NCBI GenBank assembly: GCA_003001795.1
Contig: PVNI01000007.1
Coordinates: forward strand, 186,001-250,000
Reading direction: 5' to 3'
Source: Actinomadura viridilutea
GTDB taxonomy: Bacteria > Actinomycetota > Actinomycetes > Streptosporangiales > Streptosporangiaceae
DNA length: 64,000 nucleotides
In this document: one piece after another, positions 48,754 through 58,054 of the stretch
Layout: every line of letters starts with the position of its first letter
Numbering within the stretch: position 1 is the stretch's first letter
Translations under genes and position numbers: made by a program
The notes under the pieces: model-generated
Seen by the model: the letters and a program-made list of their open reading frames with translations, nothing else
What the model was told of the DNA's origin: nothing
Database searches by the model: none

Positions 48754-49767
48754 TCACAGATCGTCGCGTTCGCGCAGCGACGACTCCACATCGGCCGGCG
48801 ACGGCCGGTCCGCCGGCGCGGCCGGCAGCGGCGGGGGAGTGCCGCCGAACTCCGGACAACGGACCTTGTGATCGCACCAGTCGCACAGACGGCTCGGCCT
48901 ATGCCGCCACTCGCCCGTCTCCATGGCGCGCCGGATCGCCTGCCACAGCGCCTCGATCTTGCGCTGGGTGGCGCGCAGGTCCGCCTCGTCCGGCGCGTAC
49001 CGCAAGATCTCGCCGTTCCCCAAGTACATCAGCTGCAGCAACCGCGGCACCCGCCCGCGCAGCCGCCACAGCACCAGCGCATAGAACTTCATCTGGAACA
49101 GCGCCCGCGCCTCGAAATCCGCCCGCGGCGCCGTGCCCGTCTTGTAGTCGACGATGCGGATGTCGCCCGACGGCGCCACGTCCACCCGGTCGATGAACCC
49201 CCGCAGCCGCAGCCCCGACTCCAGCACCGTCTCCACGAACACCTCGCGCTCGGCCGGCTCCAACCGCCTCGGATCCTCCAGCGTGAAGTACCGCTCCACC
49301 ATGCGGCGCGCCTGCTCCAACCAGTCCGCCTCGGACTCCCCGCCGGCCGCCCCCCGCGAAGACCCGCCCGACGCCTCGGCGGAAGACGCGCCGTCGCCGG
49401 CCCCCGCGTCCCGGAACAGCTCCGCCAGCTCCGGCTCCTCCGCCACCAGCCGCTCCCACTGCGGCACCAGCATGTCCAGCGCCGCCTCCACGGTACGGCG
49501 CTCGGTCGGCAAGTCGAACAGCCTCTCCAGCACCGCGTGCACCAGCGTGCCCCGCACCTGCGCCGGACTCGGCCGCTCCGGAATCCGATCAATCACCCGG
49601 AACCGGTACAGCAACGGGCAGGTCATGAAATCCCCCGCCCGCGACGGCGACAACGACCCGACCACCGCGACCTCCCCGCCCGCCTCACGGTCGGAGGCGC
49701 ACCGCGGCGCGGACGGCCCGACGGGGGACTGCGTGCTTGCTGGACGGTCGGCCTCGGCGGTCGTCAT
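48754..49767 (-). CDS. RecB-family Fe-S exonuclease (Cas4/AddB-like nuclease)
   Basis: A 337-residue PD-(D/E)xK nuclease. The RGTLVHAVLERL helix supplies His, RGFIDRVDVAPSG the Asp, and IVDYKTGT the D-x-K. One Cys (MTCPLLYRF) and a C-terminal trio (LCDWCDHKVRCPEFGG) should bind a 4Fe-4S cluster, as in AddB and Cas4. It is conserved beside the Pup-proteasome locus in actinobacteria. TACGCT lies eight bases before ATG 49767. No Cas genes are nearby, so a repair role is more likely than CRISPR. Confidence 0.88.
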   Translation of the reverse strand: MTTAEADRPASTQSPVGPSAPRCASDREAGGEVAVVGSLSPSRAGDFMTCPLLYRFRVIDRIPERPSPAQVRGTLVHAVLERLFDLPTERRTVEAALDMLVPQWERLVAEEPELAELFRDAGAGDGASSAEASGGSSRGAAGGESEADWLEQARRMVERYFTLEDPRRLEPAEREVFVETVLESGLRLRGFIDRVDVAPSGDIRIVDYKTGTAPRADFEARALFQMKFYALVLWRLRGRVPRLLQLMYLGNGEILRYAPDEADLRATQRKIEALWQAIRRAMETGEWRHRPSRLCDWCDHKVRCPEFGGTPPPLPAAPADRPSPADVESSLRERDDL

Positions 49768-49914
49768 AGCCCAGCAGCGTAGGGGACGCCCCCGACGGAA
49801 TCCCGCATCCGGCGGCCGACGGCACCGCCACGCCCCCGCGACGCGACCGCCCCGCCCCGCACGACCAGCGGACCAGCGGGCAGTCCGCGCCCCGCGCCCC
49901 GTAGCATCGGTGAC

Positions 49915-51108
49915 GTGGCAGACAGCGCACCCCCGACCGACGGCAAGCCCGGCGACGGCGGCACCGCGGGCCCCGGAGGCGACCGCCGCGACGTCGGACC
50001 CGGCCTGTACATCGGCCGCCTGTTCGGCGTGCCGTTGTTCGTCTCGCCCAGCTGGTTCATCGTGGCCGTCCTCGTCACCGTCATGTTCGAAGGCCAGGTC
50101 GACCACGTCGTCCCCCGCCCCGCCAGCTACGCCGTCGCCTTCACCTACGCGGTGCTGCTGTACGGCTCGGTGTTCGTCCACGAACTCAGCCACGCCGTCA
50201 CCGCCCTCCGGCTCGGCCTGCCCGTCCGCTCGGTCACCCTGCACATCCTCGGCGGCGAGACCAGCATCGAACAGGAAGCCCCCACCCCCGGCCGCGAATT
50301 CCTCATCGCCTTCGCCGGACCCCTGGTCAACCTCGTGCTCGCCGGGCTCGGCGTCCTGGCGCACCTGCTGCTGCCCCTGCCGCCCGTCGCGCTGCTGCTC
50401 GTCGACGCCCTCACCTTCGCCAACCTGCTCGTCGGCCTGTTCAACCTGCTGCCCGGCCTGCCCCTCGACGGCGGCCGCCTCGTCCGCGCCGCCGTCTGGA
50501 AGGCCACCGGACGCTCCCGCAGCGGCGCCGTCTTCGCCGCATGGGTCGGCCGCGGCGTGGCCGTGCTGTGCCTGCTCGCCGGAGCGCTCCTCGCCACCTA
50601 CCGGATCGACGACGCCGGCGGCGCCGGCTTCGGCTGGCTCGGCCTGCTGTGGTCCGCCCTCATCGCCTCGTTCATCTGGGTCGGCGCCGGCCAGGCCATC
50701 CGCGCCGAACGCGTCCGCGAACGCATCCCCCTGCTCGACGCCCGCCGCCTCGCCCGCCGCGCCACCCTCGTCACCGCCGAGACCCCCGTCTCCGAGGCCG
50801 TCCGCCGCGCCCACGAAGACCGCGCCGGCGCCCTCGTCATCGTCGACGGCGACGGCCGCCCCCGCGGCCTGGTCAACGAGAAGGCCGTCCAGGCCACCCC
50901 CGAGCAGCGCCGCCCCTGGATCTCCATCGGCGACCTGTCCCGCGGCCTGGAACCCGACCTCACCCTGTCCGCCGACCTGACCGGCGAAGACCTCATCGCC
51001 GCGATCAGCCGCGCCCCCGCCTCCGAATACCTCCTCGTCGAAGACGACGGACGCGTCTACGGCGTCCTCGTCGCCGGAGACGTCGACCGCGCCTTCACCG
51101 GAATCTGA
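49915..51108 (+). CDS. Site-2 protease family protein with CBS domains
   Basis: A 397-residue M50 intramembrane zinc protease: the zinc site HELSH at residues 89-93 in FVHELSHAVTALRLG and the second ligand in LLPGLPLDGGRLVRA. Six TM helices are followed by a pair of CBS domains (about 265-395) that may bind adenine nucleotides. The substrate is unknown; relatives cleave anti-sigma factors or membrane proteins. TAGCAT sits seven bases before GTG 49915. Confidence 0.92.
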   Translation: MADSAPPTDGKPGDGGTAGPGGDRRDVGPGLYIGRLFGVPLFVSPSWFIVAVLVTVMFEGQVDHVVPRPASYAVAFTYAVLLYGSVFVHELSHAVTALRLGLPVRSVTLHILGGETSIEQEAPTPGREFLIAFAGPLVNLVLAGLGVLAHLLLPLPPVALLLVDALTFANLLVGLFNLLPGLPLDGGRLVRAAVWKATGRSRSGAVFAAWVGRGVAVLCLLAGALLATYRIDDAGGAGFGWLGLLWSALIASFIWVGAGQAIRAERVRERIPLLDARRLARRATLVTAETPVSEAVRRAHEDRAGALVIVDGDGRPRGLVNEKAVQATPEQRRPWISIGDLSRGLEPDLTLSADLTGEDLIAAISRAPASEYLLVEDDGRVYGVLVAGDVDRAFTGI

Positions 51109-51179
51109 AACCCCCGACCGAAGCCCCCGCGCCCCGCCCGCGGCCTGAGCGGCCCCCGCGCACCGATAACCTGACCACC

Positions 51180-52160
51180 ATGAGCGAACCCACGCCGAAC
51201 GACCCCCACGCCCCCGCCACCGGGCGCGTCCCGCACGGACCCTTCCGCCCCGGCGACCAGGTTCAGCTCACCGACCCCAAAGGCCGCGTCAACACCATCA
51301 CCCTCCAACCCGGCAAGCAGTTCCACTCCCACAAGGGGACCATCGACCACGACGACATCATCGGCAGCCCCGAAGGCACCGTCTTCCGCACCACCGGCGG
51401 CACCGAATACCTCGCCTTCCGGCCGCTGCTCGCCGACTTCGCCCTGCGCATGCCCCGCGGCGCCGCCGTCGTCTACCCCAAGGACGCCGCGCAGATCATC
51501 GCCATGGCCGACATCTTCCCCGGCGCCCGCGTCGTCGAGGCCGGCGCCGGCTCCGGCGCCCTCACCTGCTTCCTGCTGCGCGCCGTCGGCGAACACGGCC
51601 TGGTCTCCTCCTACGAACGCCGCCCCGACTTCGCCGACGTCGCCCGCGCCAACGTCGAACGGTTCTTCGGCGGCCCCCACCCCGCCTGGCGCCTCACCGT
51701 CGGCTCCCTCGAAGACTCCCTCGCCGAAACCGAGGTCGACCGCGTCGTCCTCGACATGCTCGCCCCCTGGGAATGCCTGGACGCCGTCGCCAAAGCCCTC
51801 ATCCCCGGCGGCCTCGTCTGCGTCTACATCGCCACCACCACCCAGATGTCCCGCGTCGTCGAGGACCTGCGCGCACACGGCTCCTTCGCCGAGCCCTACG
51901 CCTTCGAGACCCTGCTGCGCACCTGGCACGTCGACGGCCTCGCCGTCCGCCCCGACCACCGCATGGTCGGACACACCGGCTTCCTGGTCACCGCCCGCCG
52001 CCTCGCCGAGGGCGTCACCCCGCCGATGCGGCGCCGCCGCCCCGCCAAGGGCGCCCACCCCACCCCCGCCGAGGCGGCCCGCGCCGCCGAACCGCGCCAG
52101 ACCACCGCCCCGGCCGACGACGCCCCCGCCGAACCGGCCGCCGACACGCCCGAGGCGTAG
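51180..52160 (+). CDS. trmI: tRNA (adenine-58-N1)-methyltransferase
   Basis: A 326-residue enzyme with the TrmI N-terminal barrel (PFRPGDQVQLTDPKG, HSHKGTIDHDDIIG), the SAM motif VVEAGAGSGALTCFLL and VDRVVLDMLAPWECLDAV. It makes m1A58 in tRNA T-loops. The C-terminal 50 residues are Ala/Pro-rich and disordered. TAACCT seven bases before ATG 51180 indicates a leaderless mRNA. This gene precedes arc in many actinobacteria. Confidence 0.94.
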   Translation: MSEPTPNDPHAPATGRVPHGPFRPGDQVQLTDPKGRVNTITLQPGKQFHSHKGTIDHDDIIGSPEGTVFRTTGGTEYLAFRPLLADFALRMPRGAAVVYPKDAAQIIAMADIFPGARVVEAGAGSGALTCFLLRAVGEHGLVSSYERRPDFADVARANVERFFGGPHPAWRLTVGSLEDSLAETEVDRVVLDMLAPWECLDAVAKALIPGGLVCVYIATTTQMSRVVEDLRAHGSFAEPYAFETLLRTWHVDGLAVRPDHRMVGHTGFLVTARRLAEGVTPPMRRRRPAKGAHPTPAEAARAAEPRQTTAPADDAPAEPAADTPEA

Positions 52161-52526
52161 ATCACAATCCGGATTTCCGAACAATCACCGGACAACGCCC
52201 GAACCCGCTCCCACAGCACGGCGACACGCCACAACGCCCCAGGGCAAGCACGTAACAACGAATTCACACACCGACCAGAACCGTCCCCGCCCCCGACCAG
52301 CACACCCCACACGCCCCCCACGAGGGAATACCACCCCCCGCACAAGGCGTCTGTACTGCGTATTCGCATAAACATCGGCATTCTGAGGCCCGGAACCCGC
52401 GACGTTCCCACGCAGCCGCACCGCACCGGGCACGACACGAGCACCGAAAGGGCAGGTTACGGAAGCCCGCCAGATAGGTAGGGTCTCAGTAGGTCGTCGG
52501 CTCTCTTCGTGAGGAGGTGACGGGGC
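52161..52526 (+). other. 366-bp region upstream of arc
   Basis: No gene is seen. The + strand is strongly C/A-rich and G-poor from about 52170 to 52360. TAGGGT at 52479-52484 is the probable arc -10, giving a 35-base leader with GAGGAGG. Confidence 0.55.
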
Positions 52527-54290
52527 GTGGCCGCTCGAGACGATGCTGGCGCGCGCAGGGCGCAGCACGACAAGGAGGTCAGGGACCTTCGAACGCAGGT
52601 GTCCTTCCTGGAGGAGGAGATCTCCGTGCTGCGCCGCAAGCTCGCGGAATCCCCGCGCCAAGTTCGGGTCCTTGAGGAACGCCTCCACGAGGCGCAGGCC
52701 AACCTGGCCGCCGTGACGGGGCAGAACGAACGCCTCGTGGCGACCCTCAAGGAAGCCCGCGAGCAGATCGTGGCGCTCAAGGAGGAGGTCGACAGACTCG
52801 CGCAACCGCCGTCCGGCTTCGGCGTCTTCCTCGGCGCACGCGACGATGGAACGGTCGACATCTTCACCGGCGGCCGCAAGCTGCGGGTGAACGTCAGCCC
52901 CGCCGTCGACGTCGAAAAGCTGCAGCGCGGCCAAGAGGTCCTGCTCAACGAGGCCCTCAACGTCGTCGAGGCCCTCGACTTCGAAGACCAGGGCGAAGTC
53001 GTCATGCTCAAGGAGCTGTTCGACGACGGCGAACGCGCCCTCGTCATCGCCCACGCCGACGAAGAACGCGTGGTCAAGCTCGCCGAACCCCTGCGCGGCG
53101 TCCCGCTGCGCGCCGGCGACTCCCTCATGCTGGAACCGCGCTCCGGCTACGCCTACGAGAAGATCCACAAGGCCGAGGTCGAGGAACTCGTCCTGGAAGA
53201 GGTCCCCGACATCTCCTACGAGGAGATCGGCGGACTCGCCTCCCAGATCGAGATGATCCGCGACGCCATCGAGCTGCCCTACCTGCACGCGGACCTGTTC
53301 CGCGAACACCACCTGCGCCCGCCCAAGGGCGTCCTGCTCTACGGCCCGCCCGGCTGCGGCAAGACCCTCATCGCCAAGGCCGTCGCCAACTCCCTCGCCA
53401 AGCAGGTCGCCGAGAAGACCGGCCAGGAGGGCAAGAGCTTCTTCCTCAACATCAAGGGCCCCGAGCTGCTCAACAAGTACGTCGGCGAGACCGAGCGCCA
53501 CATCCGCCTGGTCTTCCAGCGGGCCCGCGAGAAGGCCTCCGCCGGCACCCCCGTCATCGTCTTCTTCGACGAGATGGACTCCATCTTCCGCACCCGCGGC
53601 TCGGGCGTGTCCTCCGACGTGGAGAACACCATCGTCCCGCAGCTGCTCAGCGAGATCGACGGCGTGGAGGGCCTGGAGAACGTCATCGTCATCGGCGCCT
53701 CCAACCGCGAGGACATGATCGACCCGGCGATCCTGCGGCCCGGCCGCCTGGACGTCAAGATCAAGATCGAGCGGCCCGACGCCGAGGCCGCCAAGGACAT
53801 CTTCTCCAAGTACATCAAGCCCGACCTGCCGCTGCACCCCGACGACCTCGCCGAACACGGCGGCAGCCCCGAGGCCACCGTCGAGGCGATGATCCAGCGC
53901 GTCGTCGAGCGGATGTACGCCGAGACCGAGGAGAACCGCTTCCTCGAGGTCACCTACGCCAACGGCGACAAGGAGGTCCTCTACTTCAAGGACTTCAACT
54001 CCGGCGCGATGATCCAGAACATCGTCGACCGGGCCAAGAAGATGGCCATCAAGCAGTACCTGGAAACCGGCCAGAAGGGCCTGCGCGTCTCCCACCTGCT
54101 CGCCGCCTGCGTCGACGAGTTCAGCGAGAACGAGGACCTGCCCAACACCACCAACCCCGACGACTGGGCCCGCATCTCCGGCAAGAAGGGCGAGCGCATC
54201 GTCTACATCCGCACCCTCGTCTCCGGCAAGCAGGGCGCCGAGGCCGGCCGGTCCATCGACACCGTCGCCAACACCGGCCAGTACCTGTAG
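52527..54290 (+). CDS. arc: Proteasomal AAA ATPase ARC/Mpa
   Basis: A 587-residue hexameric unfoldase. Residues about 15-95 form the coiled coil that grips Pup, 96-200 the two OB domains, Walker A GPPGCGKT is at 273-280, Walker B is VFFDEMDS, and the C-terminal GQYL supplies the HbYX-like motif that opens the 20S gate. It unfolds pupylated substrates and threads them into PrcBA. GTG 52527 follows GAGGAGG. A perfect 13-bp hairpin closes the gene. Confidence 0.97.
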   Translation: MAARDDAGARRAQHDKEVRDLRTQVSFLEEEISVLRRKLAESPRQVRVLEERLHEAQANLAAVTGQNERLVATLKEAREQIVALKEEVDRLAQPPSGFGVFLGARDDGTVDIFTGGRKLRVNVSPAVDVEKLQRGQEVLLNEALNVVEALDFEDQGEVVMLKELFDDGERALVIAHADEERVVKLAEPLRGVPLRAGDSLMLEPRSGYAYEKIHKAEVEELVLEEVPDISYEEIGGLASQIEMIRDAIELPYLHADLFREHHLRPPKGVLLYGPPGCGKTLIAKAVANSLAKQVAEKTGQEGKSFFLNIKGPELLNKYVGETERHIRLVFQRAREKASAGTPVIVFFDEMDSIFRTRGSGVSSDVENTIVPQLLSEIDGVEGLENVIVIGASNREDMIDPAILRPGRLDVKIKIERPDAEAAKDIFSKYIKPDLPLHPDDLAEHGGSPEATVEAMIQRVVERMYAETEENRFLEVTYANGDKEVLYFKDFNSGAMIQNIVDRAKKMAIKQYLETGQKGLRVSHLLAACVDEFSENEDLPNTTNPDDWARISGKKGERIVYIRTLVSGKQGAEAGRSIDTVANTGQYL

Positions 54291-54326
54291 GAGCCCGCAC
54301 CACCGCACCGATCACCGACGACCTGA

Positions 54327-54356
54327 CGCGGCGGCCACCCTCCGGTGGCCGCCGCG
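54327..54356 (+). terminator. Terminator hairpin after arc
   Basis: Perfect 13-bp stem CGCGGCGGCCACC and complement, loop CTCC, 37 bases after the stop; no U-tract. Confidence 0.65.
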
Positions 54357-54369
54357 CCGCATTCCACCC

Positions 54370-54550
54370 CCGGCAACGCACCCCCGCTACACGCCCCCAC
54401 GGTGACTCGGCAAGCTGGCCGCCCAGCTCGGGATCCCGCCGCAACCGGCAACGCGCCCCCGCTACACGCCCCCACGGTGACGGGCACAGCAGCTACAGGT
54501 CGACCACCAGGAGGCGATGGAGGGGCTTACACGCGCCCACACGCCCCCAC
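54370..54550. repeat. 75-bp-spaced direct repeats between arc and the acyltransferase
   Basis: A 37-bp element starting CCGGCAACGC occurs at 54370-54406 and 54445-54481 with one mismatch. Its inner ACACGCCCCCACG recurs at 54539. The three copies start exactly 75 bases apart (54389, 54464, 54539), so this looks like a decayed tandem array. No coding frame covers it. Confidence 0.75.
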
Positions 54551-54741
54551 GCCGACCGGCACGCCAGGCCCCCAGACCGCCACCGGACACGCCGACCGAG
54601 CGGACGACCAAGCCGCGGAACGGCCCACATCCGTACTGCTCGACATGTCGAGCACAACAGCACCCCACCCCCGGCCACCACGCTCCGCCCACACCCGCCG
54701 ACCGTGCGCAGACGTCCGAACCGTCCCCTAGGCTCGACGCG

Positions 54742-56013
54742 ATGTCTCCCGCCGACACCACCACCAACACCAACCCCGCAGGCCGCACCAGGCTCTACGA
54801 GCTCGACCTGCTCCGCTTCCTCGCCGCCACGGCCGTCGTCCTCTACCACTTCACCGGAAGCAACGCCGGCCCCTGGGGTGACGACCACGCCGCCCGCGAA
54901 CTCCACGCCCCCCTCTCCCTCGCCACCCAGTTCGGCTACCTCGGCGTCGAACTGTTCTTCCTCATCAGCGGCTTCGTCATCCTCATGAGCGCCTGGGGAC
55001 GCGGCCTCGCCGACTTCACCGTCTCCCGCGTCACCCGCCTCTACCCCGCCTACTGGTTCAGCGTCGCCCTCGTCGGCGCCATCTACCTCACCACCGGCCT
55101 CGGCAAGGGCCGCCCCGAAAACCTCGTCCCCAACCTCACCATGTTCCAGCGCGGCATGGGCGTCGAAGACGTCAGCGGCGTCTACTGGACCCTCTGGGTC
55201 GAGATGCACTTCTACGCGCTCATCGCCCTGCTCGTCCTCGCCGGAACCACCTACCGCAACTGCGTCGCCTTCATGGGCGCCTGGACCGTCCTCGCCCTCT
55301 TCGCCGACGAAACCGGCAACCAGACCCTCGAAGCCCTCCTCATCCCCGGCCACGCCCCCTACTTCATCGCCGGAATGGCCTTCTACCTCATCCACCGCTT
55401 CGGCCCCACCACCCTCCTCTGGGGCATCGCCGCCTTCTCCTGGGCCGTCTCCATCCGGCACGCCCTCCCCACCGCCACCGGCAAGCCCTACGACATCGCC
55501 CCCGCCGACGCCTGGCCCGCCGCCCCCCTGATCATCACCGCCCTCTACGCCACCATCGCCCTCGTCGCCACCGGACGCCTCCGCCGCATCCGCTGGCGCC
55601 GCCTCGCCACCCTCGGCGCCCTCACCTACCCCACCTACCTGATCCATTACGAAATCGGACCCGTCATCGCACGACACCTTTACCCCCGACTGCCGCTCTG
55701 GGCCGCCACCGTCCTCCTCATCGCCGCGGTGTTCCCCGCCGCCTACCTCATCCACCGCCTCATCGAACGCCCCGCCGCCGCATGGCTCAAACCCCGCCTG
55801 CGCGACTCCTTCGACCGCGTCCGCCTCGCCGACCGCGGCCTGCGCAACCCCGCCCGCACACGGCCCGCCACCGCCCCCGCAGCCGAAACGGAGCACCGGC
55901 ACGCCGCCACCGGCGAAACCACCGGCAACCCCCCGTCCGACCCGACACCCCGGAGCCATGAGGAGGACGCCCATGGCTCGACATCCTCCGCCCCTATAGG
56001 CTCGACGATATGA
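54742..56013 (+). CDS. Acyltransferase-3 family membrane protein
   Basis: A 423-residue membrane acyltransferase: [19 protein letters not shown] carries the catalytic Arg and His (R-x10-H), followed by [27 protein letters not shown] and about ten TM helices in all. AT3 proteins O-acetylate sugars, peptidoglycan or polyketides using cytosolic acyl-CoA. The C-terminal 55 residues are disordered. TAGGCT is seven bases before ATG 54742 and the stop overlaps the dop ATG (ATGA), so it is co-expressed with the pupylation gene. No functional link to pupylation is known. Confidence 0.9.
   Translation: MSPADTTTNTNPAGRTRLYELDLLRFLAATAVVLYHFTGSNAGPWGDDHAARELHAPLSLATQFGYLGVELFFLISGFVILMSAWGRGLADFTVSRVTRLYPAYWFSVALVGAIYLTTGLGKGRPENLVPNLTMFQRGMGVEDVSGVYWTLWVEMHFYALIALLVLAGTTYRNCVAFMGAWTVLALFADETGNQTLEALLIPGHAPYFIAGMAFYLIHRFGPTTLLWGIAAFSWAVSIRHALPTATGKPYDIAPADAWPAAPLIITALYATIALVATGRLRRIRWRRLATLGALTYPTYLIHYEIGPVIARHLYPRLPLWAATVLLIAAVFPAAYLIHRLIERPAAAWLKPRLRDSFDRVRLADRGLRNPARTRPATAPAAETEHRHAATGETTGNPPSDPTPRSHEEDAHGSTSSAPIGSTI
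55997..56002 (+). promoter_or_regulatory. -10 box of dop inside the acyltransferase gene
   Basis: TAGGCT then CGACGAT then ATG 56010. The same TAGGCTCGACG string precedes the acyltransferase start, suggesting that dop also has its own leaderless promoter. Confidence 0.6.
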
Positions 56014-57527
56014 GTGTTCGGCGGGTGATGGGCATCGAGACCGAGTACGGCATCTCCGTACCGGGCCAGCCAGGGGCCAACGCGATGGTGACCTCCTCGC
56101 AGGTCGTCAACGCCTACCTCGCGGCGTCCGCGGCGCGGGCCAGAAGGGCCCGCTGGGACTTCGAGGAGGAGAACCCCCTCCGCGACGCCCGTGGATTCGA
56201 CCTCGCCCGCGAGGTCGCCGACCCCAGCCAGCTCACCGACGAGGACCTCGGCCTCGCCAACGTCATCCTCACCAACGGCGCGCGGCTCTACGTCGACCAC
56301 GCCCACCCCGAATACTCCGCCCCCGAATGCACCAACCCCCGCGACGCCGTCATCTGGGACAAGGCCGGAGAACGCGTCATGGCCGACGCCGCCCAGCGCG
56401 CCGCCATGATCCCCGGCACCCACCCCATCCAGCTCTACAAGAACAACACCGACAACAAGGGCGCCTCCTACGGCTGCCATGAGAACTACCTCATGCGACG
56501 CGAGACGCCCTTCGCCGACATCGTCCGCCACCTCACCCCCTTCTTCGTCTCCCGCCAGGTCGTCACCGGCGCCGGACGCGTCGGCATCGGCGTCGACGGC
56601 CGCGGCGACGGCTTCCAGATCAGCCAGCGCGCCGACTTCTTCGAGGTCGAGGTGGGCCTGGAGACCACCCTCAAACGCCCGATCATCAACACCCGCGACG
56701 AACCCCACGCCGACCCCGAGAAGTACCGCCGCCTCCACGTGATCATCGGCGACGCCAACATGAGCGAGGTCTCCACCTACCTCAAGCTCGGCACGACCTC
56801 CCTGGTCCTCGCCATGATCGAAGACGGCTTCCTCACCGTCGACCTGTCCGTCGACATGCCCGTCGCCGCGCTGCGCGCCGTCTCCCACGACCCGACCTGC
56901 AAGCGCCTGCTCACCCTGCGCGACGGCCGCAAGATGACCGCCGTCCAGCTCCAGATGGAGTACCTGGAGCAGTCCCGCAAGTACGTCGAGGACCGCTACG
57001 GCGCCGACGTCGACGAGATGACCAAGGACGTCCTGGACCGCTGGGAGTCGGTCCTGCACCGCCTCGGCGAGGACCCCCTGCAGCTGTCCCGCGAGCTCGA
57101 CTGGGTCGCCAAGCTGGAACTGCTCGAGGGCTACCGCAGCCGCGACGGCATCGACTGGTCCCACCCGCGCCTGCAGATGATCGACCTGCAGTACAGCGAC
57201 ATCCGCCCCGACAAGGGCCTGTACAACCGCCTGGTCGCGCGCAACCGGTTCGAGCGCATCGTCTCCGAGGACGAGGTGCGGCACGCCATCGAGAACCCGC
57301 CCGAGGACACCCGCGCCTACTTCCGCGGCCGCTGCCTGCGCCAGTACGCCGACTCGGTGGCCGCCGCGTCCTGGGACTCGGTCATCTTCGACGTCCCCGG
57401 CCGCGAATCCCTTCAGCGCGTCCCGACGCTGGAGCCCCTGCGGGGCACCAAGCAGCACGTGGGCGCCCTGCTGGACCGCTGCCGCACCGCCGCCGACCTG
57501 GTCGCCACCCTGACCGGCGAGGCCTGA
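56010..57527 (+). CDS. dop: Deamidase/depupylase of Pup
   Basis: A 505-residue carboxylate-amine ligase-like enzyme: [14 protein letters not shown]-terminal ATP-site motif, [13 protein letters not shown] with the catalytic Asp, [17 protein letters not shown], and the Dop-loop region ([20 protein letters not shown]) that separates Dop from PafA. It deamidates Pup C-terminal Gln to Glu and removes Pup from substrates. It immediately precedes pup, whose product ends in GGQ and so needs Dop. Confidence 0.97.
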   Translation: MSVRRVMGIETEYGISVPGQPGANAMVTSSQVVNAYLAASAARARRARWDFEEENPLRDARGFDLAREVADPSQLTDEDLGLANVILTNGARLYVDHAHPEYSAPECTNPRDAVIWDKAGERVMADAAQRAAMIPGTHPIQLYKNNTDNKGASYGCHENYLMRRETPFADIVRHLTPFFVSRQVVTGAGRVGIGVDGRGDGFQISQRADFFEVEVGLETTLKRPIINTRDEPHADPEKYRRLHVIIGDANMSEVSTYLKLGTTSLVLAMIEDGFLTVDLSVDMPVAALRAVSHDPTCKRLLTLRDGRKMTAVQLQMEYLEQSRKYVEDRYGADVDEMTKDVLDRWESVLHRLGEDPLQLSRELDWVAKLELLEGYRSRDGIDWSHPRLQMIDLQYSDIRPDKGLYNRLVARNRFERIVSEDEVRHAIENPPEDTRAYFRGRCLRQYADSVAAASWDSVIFDVPGRESLQRVPTLEPLRGTKQHVGALLDRCRTAADLVATLTGEA

Positions 57528-57550
57528 GCCGGCCCCGCGGTCTCCCGCAC

Positions 57551-57586
57551 GCGCCCCCAGGCGGTAATGCGCCATGCAGGGGGCGC
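57551..57586 (+). terminator. Intrinsic terminator after dop
   Basis: GCGCCCCC pairs with GGGGGCGC, with an inner GGCG/CGCC stem, followed by TGCTTATTTGTG. It ends the dop transcript 60 bases before the pup promoter. Confidence 0.7.
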
Positions 57587-57711
57587 TGCTTATTTGTGAC
57601 CGTTTTGACCGTTTCGCTGGTCGGGGGACGGGCGATAACCCCACCAGGCCCCCGGGCCCCCGAGGCGGTGAAACGACTCTTCATGATCCGCTCACCGCCC
57701 ATGATCGGAGA

Positions 57712-57717
57712 TAGGGT
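57712..57717 (+). promoter_or_regulatory. -10 box of pup
   Basis: TAGGGT, followed by a 28-base leader with AGAGGAGG. Unlike its leaderless neighbours, pup has a normal, strong ribosome site. Confidence 0.55.
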
Positions 57718-57745
57718 GGGGGCAACCGGCAGAGGAGGTTACGGG

Positions 57746-57955
57746 ATGGCCACGAGGGACACCGGCGGTCAGAAGCAGACCACGCGCCGCACCGAAGAGG
57801 TCGAGGAGACCCAGGCGGCGAACACCGAGGAACTGCAGGAGCGCAAGGAAAAGCTCGACGACGACGTCGACGCAATTCTGGATGAAATCGACGAAGTTCT
57901 CGAAGAAAACGCAGAGGAATTCGTCCGCGGTTTCGTGCAAAAGGGTGGTCAGTAA
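57746..57955 (+). CDS. pup: Prokaryotic ubiquitin-like protein Pup
   Basis: A 69-residue mostly disordered protein with the Arc-binding helical part (ELQERKEKLDDDVDAILDEI) and the C-terminal VRGFVQKGGQ. The final Gln is deamidated by Dop before PafA ligates Pup to lysines. The codons in its 3' half have more A and T than neighbouring genes. Own promoter and ribosome site. Confidence 0.98.
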   Translation: MATRDTGGQKQTTRRTEEVEETQAANTEELQERKEKLDDDVDAILDEIDEVLEENAEEFVRGFVQKGGQ

Positions 57956-58041
57956 TACAAACCGGACATATCGAATAGAGCGGATGTTAGTCATTTCTTG
58001 GTCGTCTCCTCAAAAGCGCTGACACGGCGTTGGGCGGGTTA

Positions 58042-58047
58042 TAGGGT
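58042..58047 (+). promoter_or_regulatory. -10 box of the endonuclease VII-like gene
   Basis: TAGGGT, seven bases, GTG 58055: leaderless layout that fixes the start at VLTKKCRDC. Confidence 0.6.
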
Positions 58048-58054
58048 CGGGGCC

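Noticed and set aside
48754..49767. Cas4 of a CRISPR system
   Set aside because: No cas1/cas2 or repeat-spacer array in the window; the locus matches the conserved RecB-like gene beside proteasome genes.
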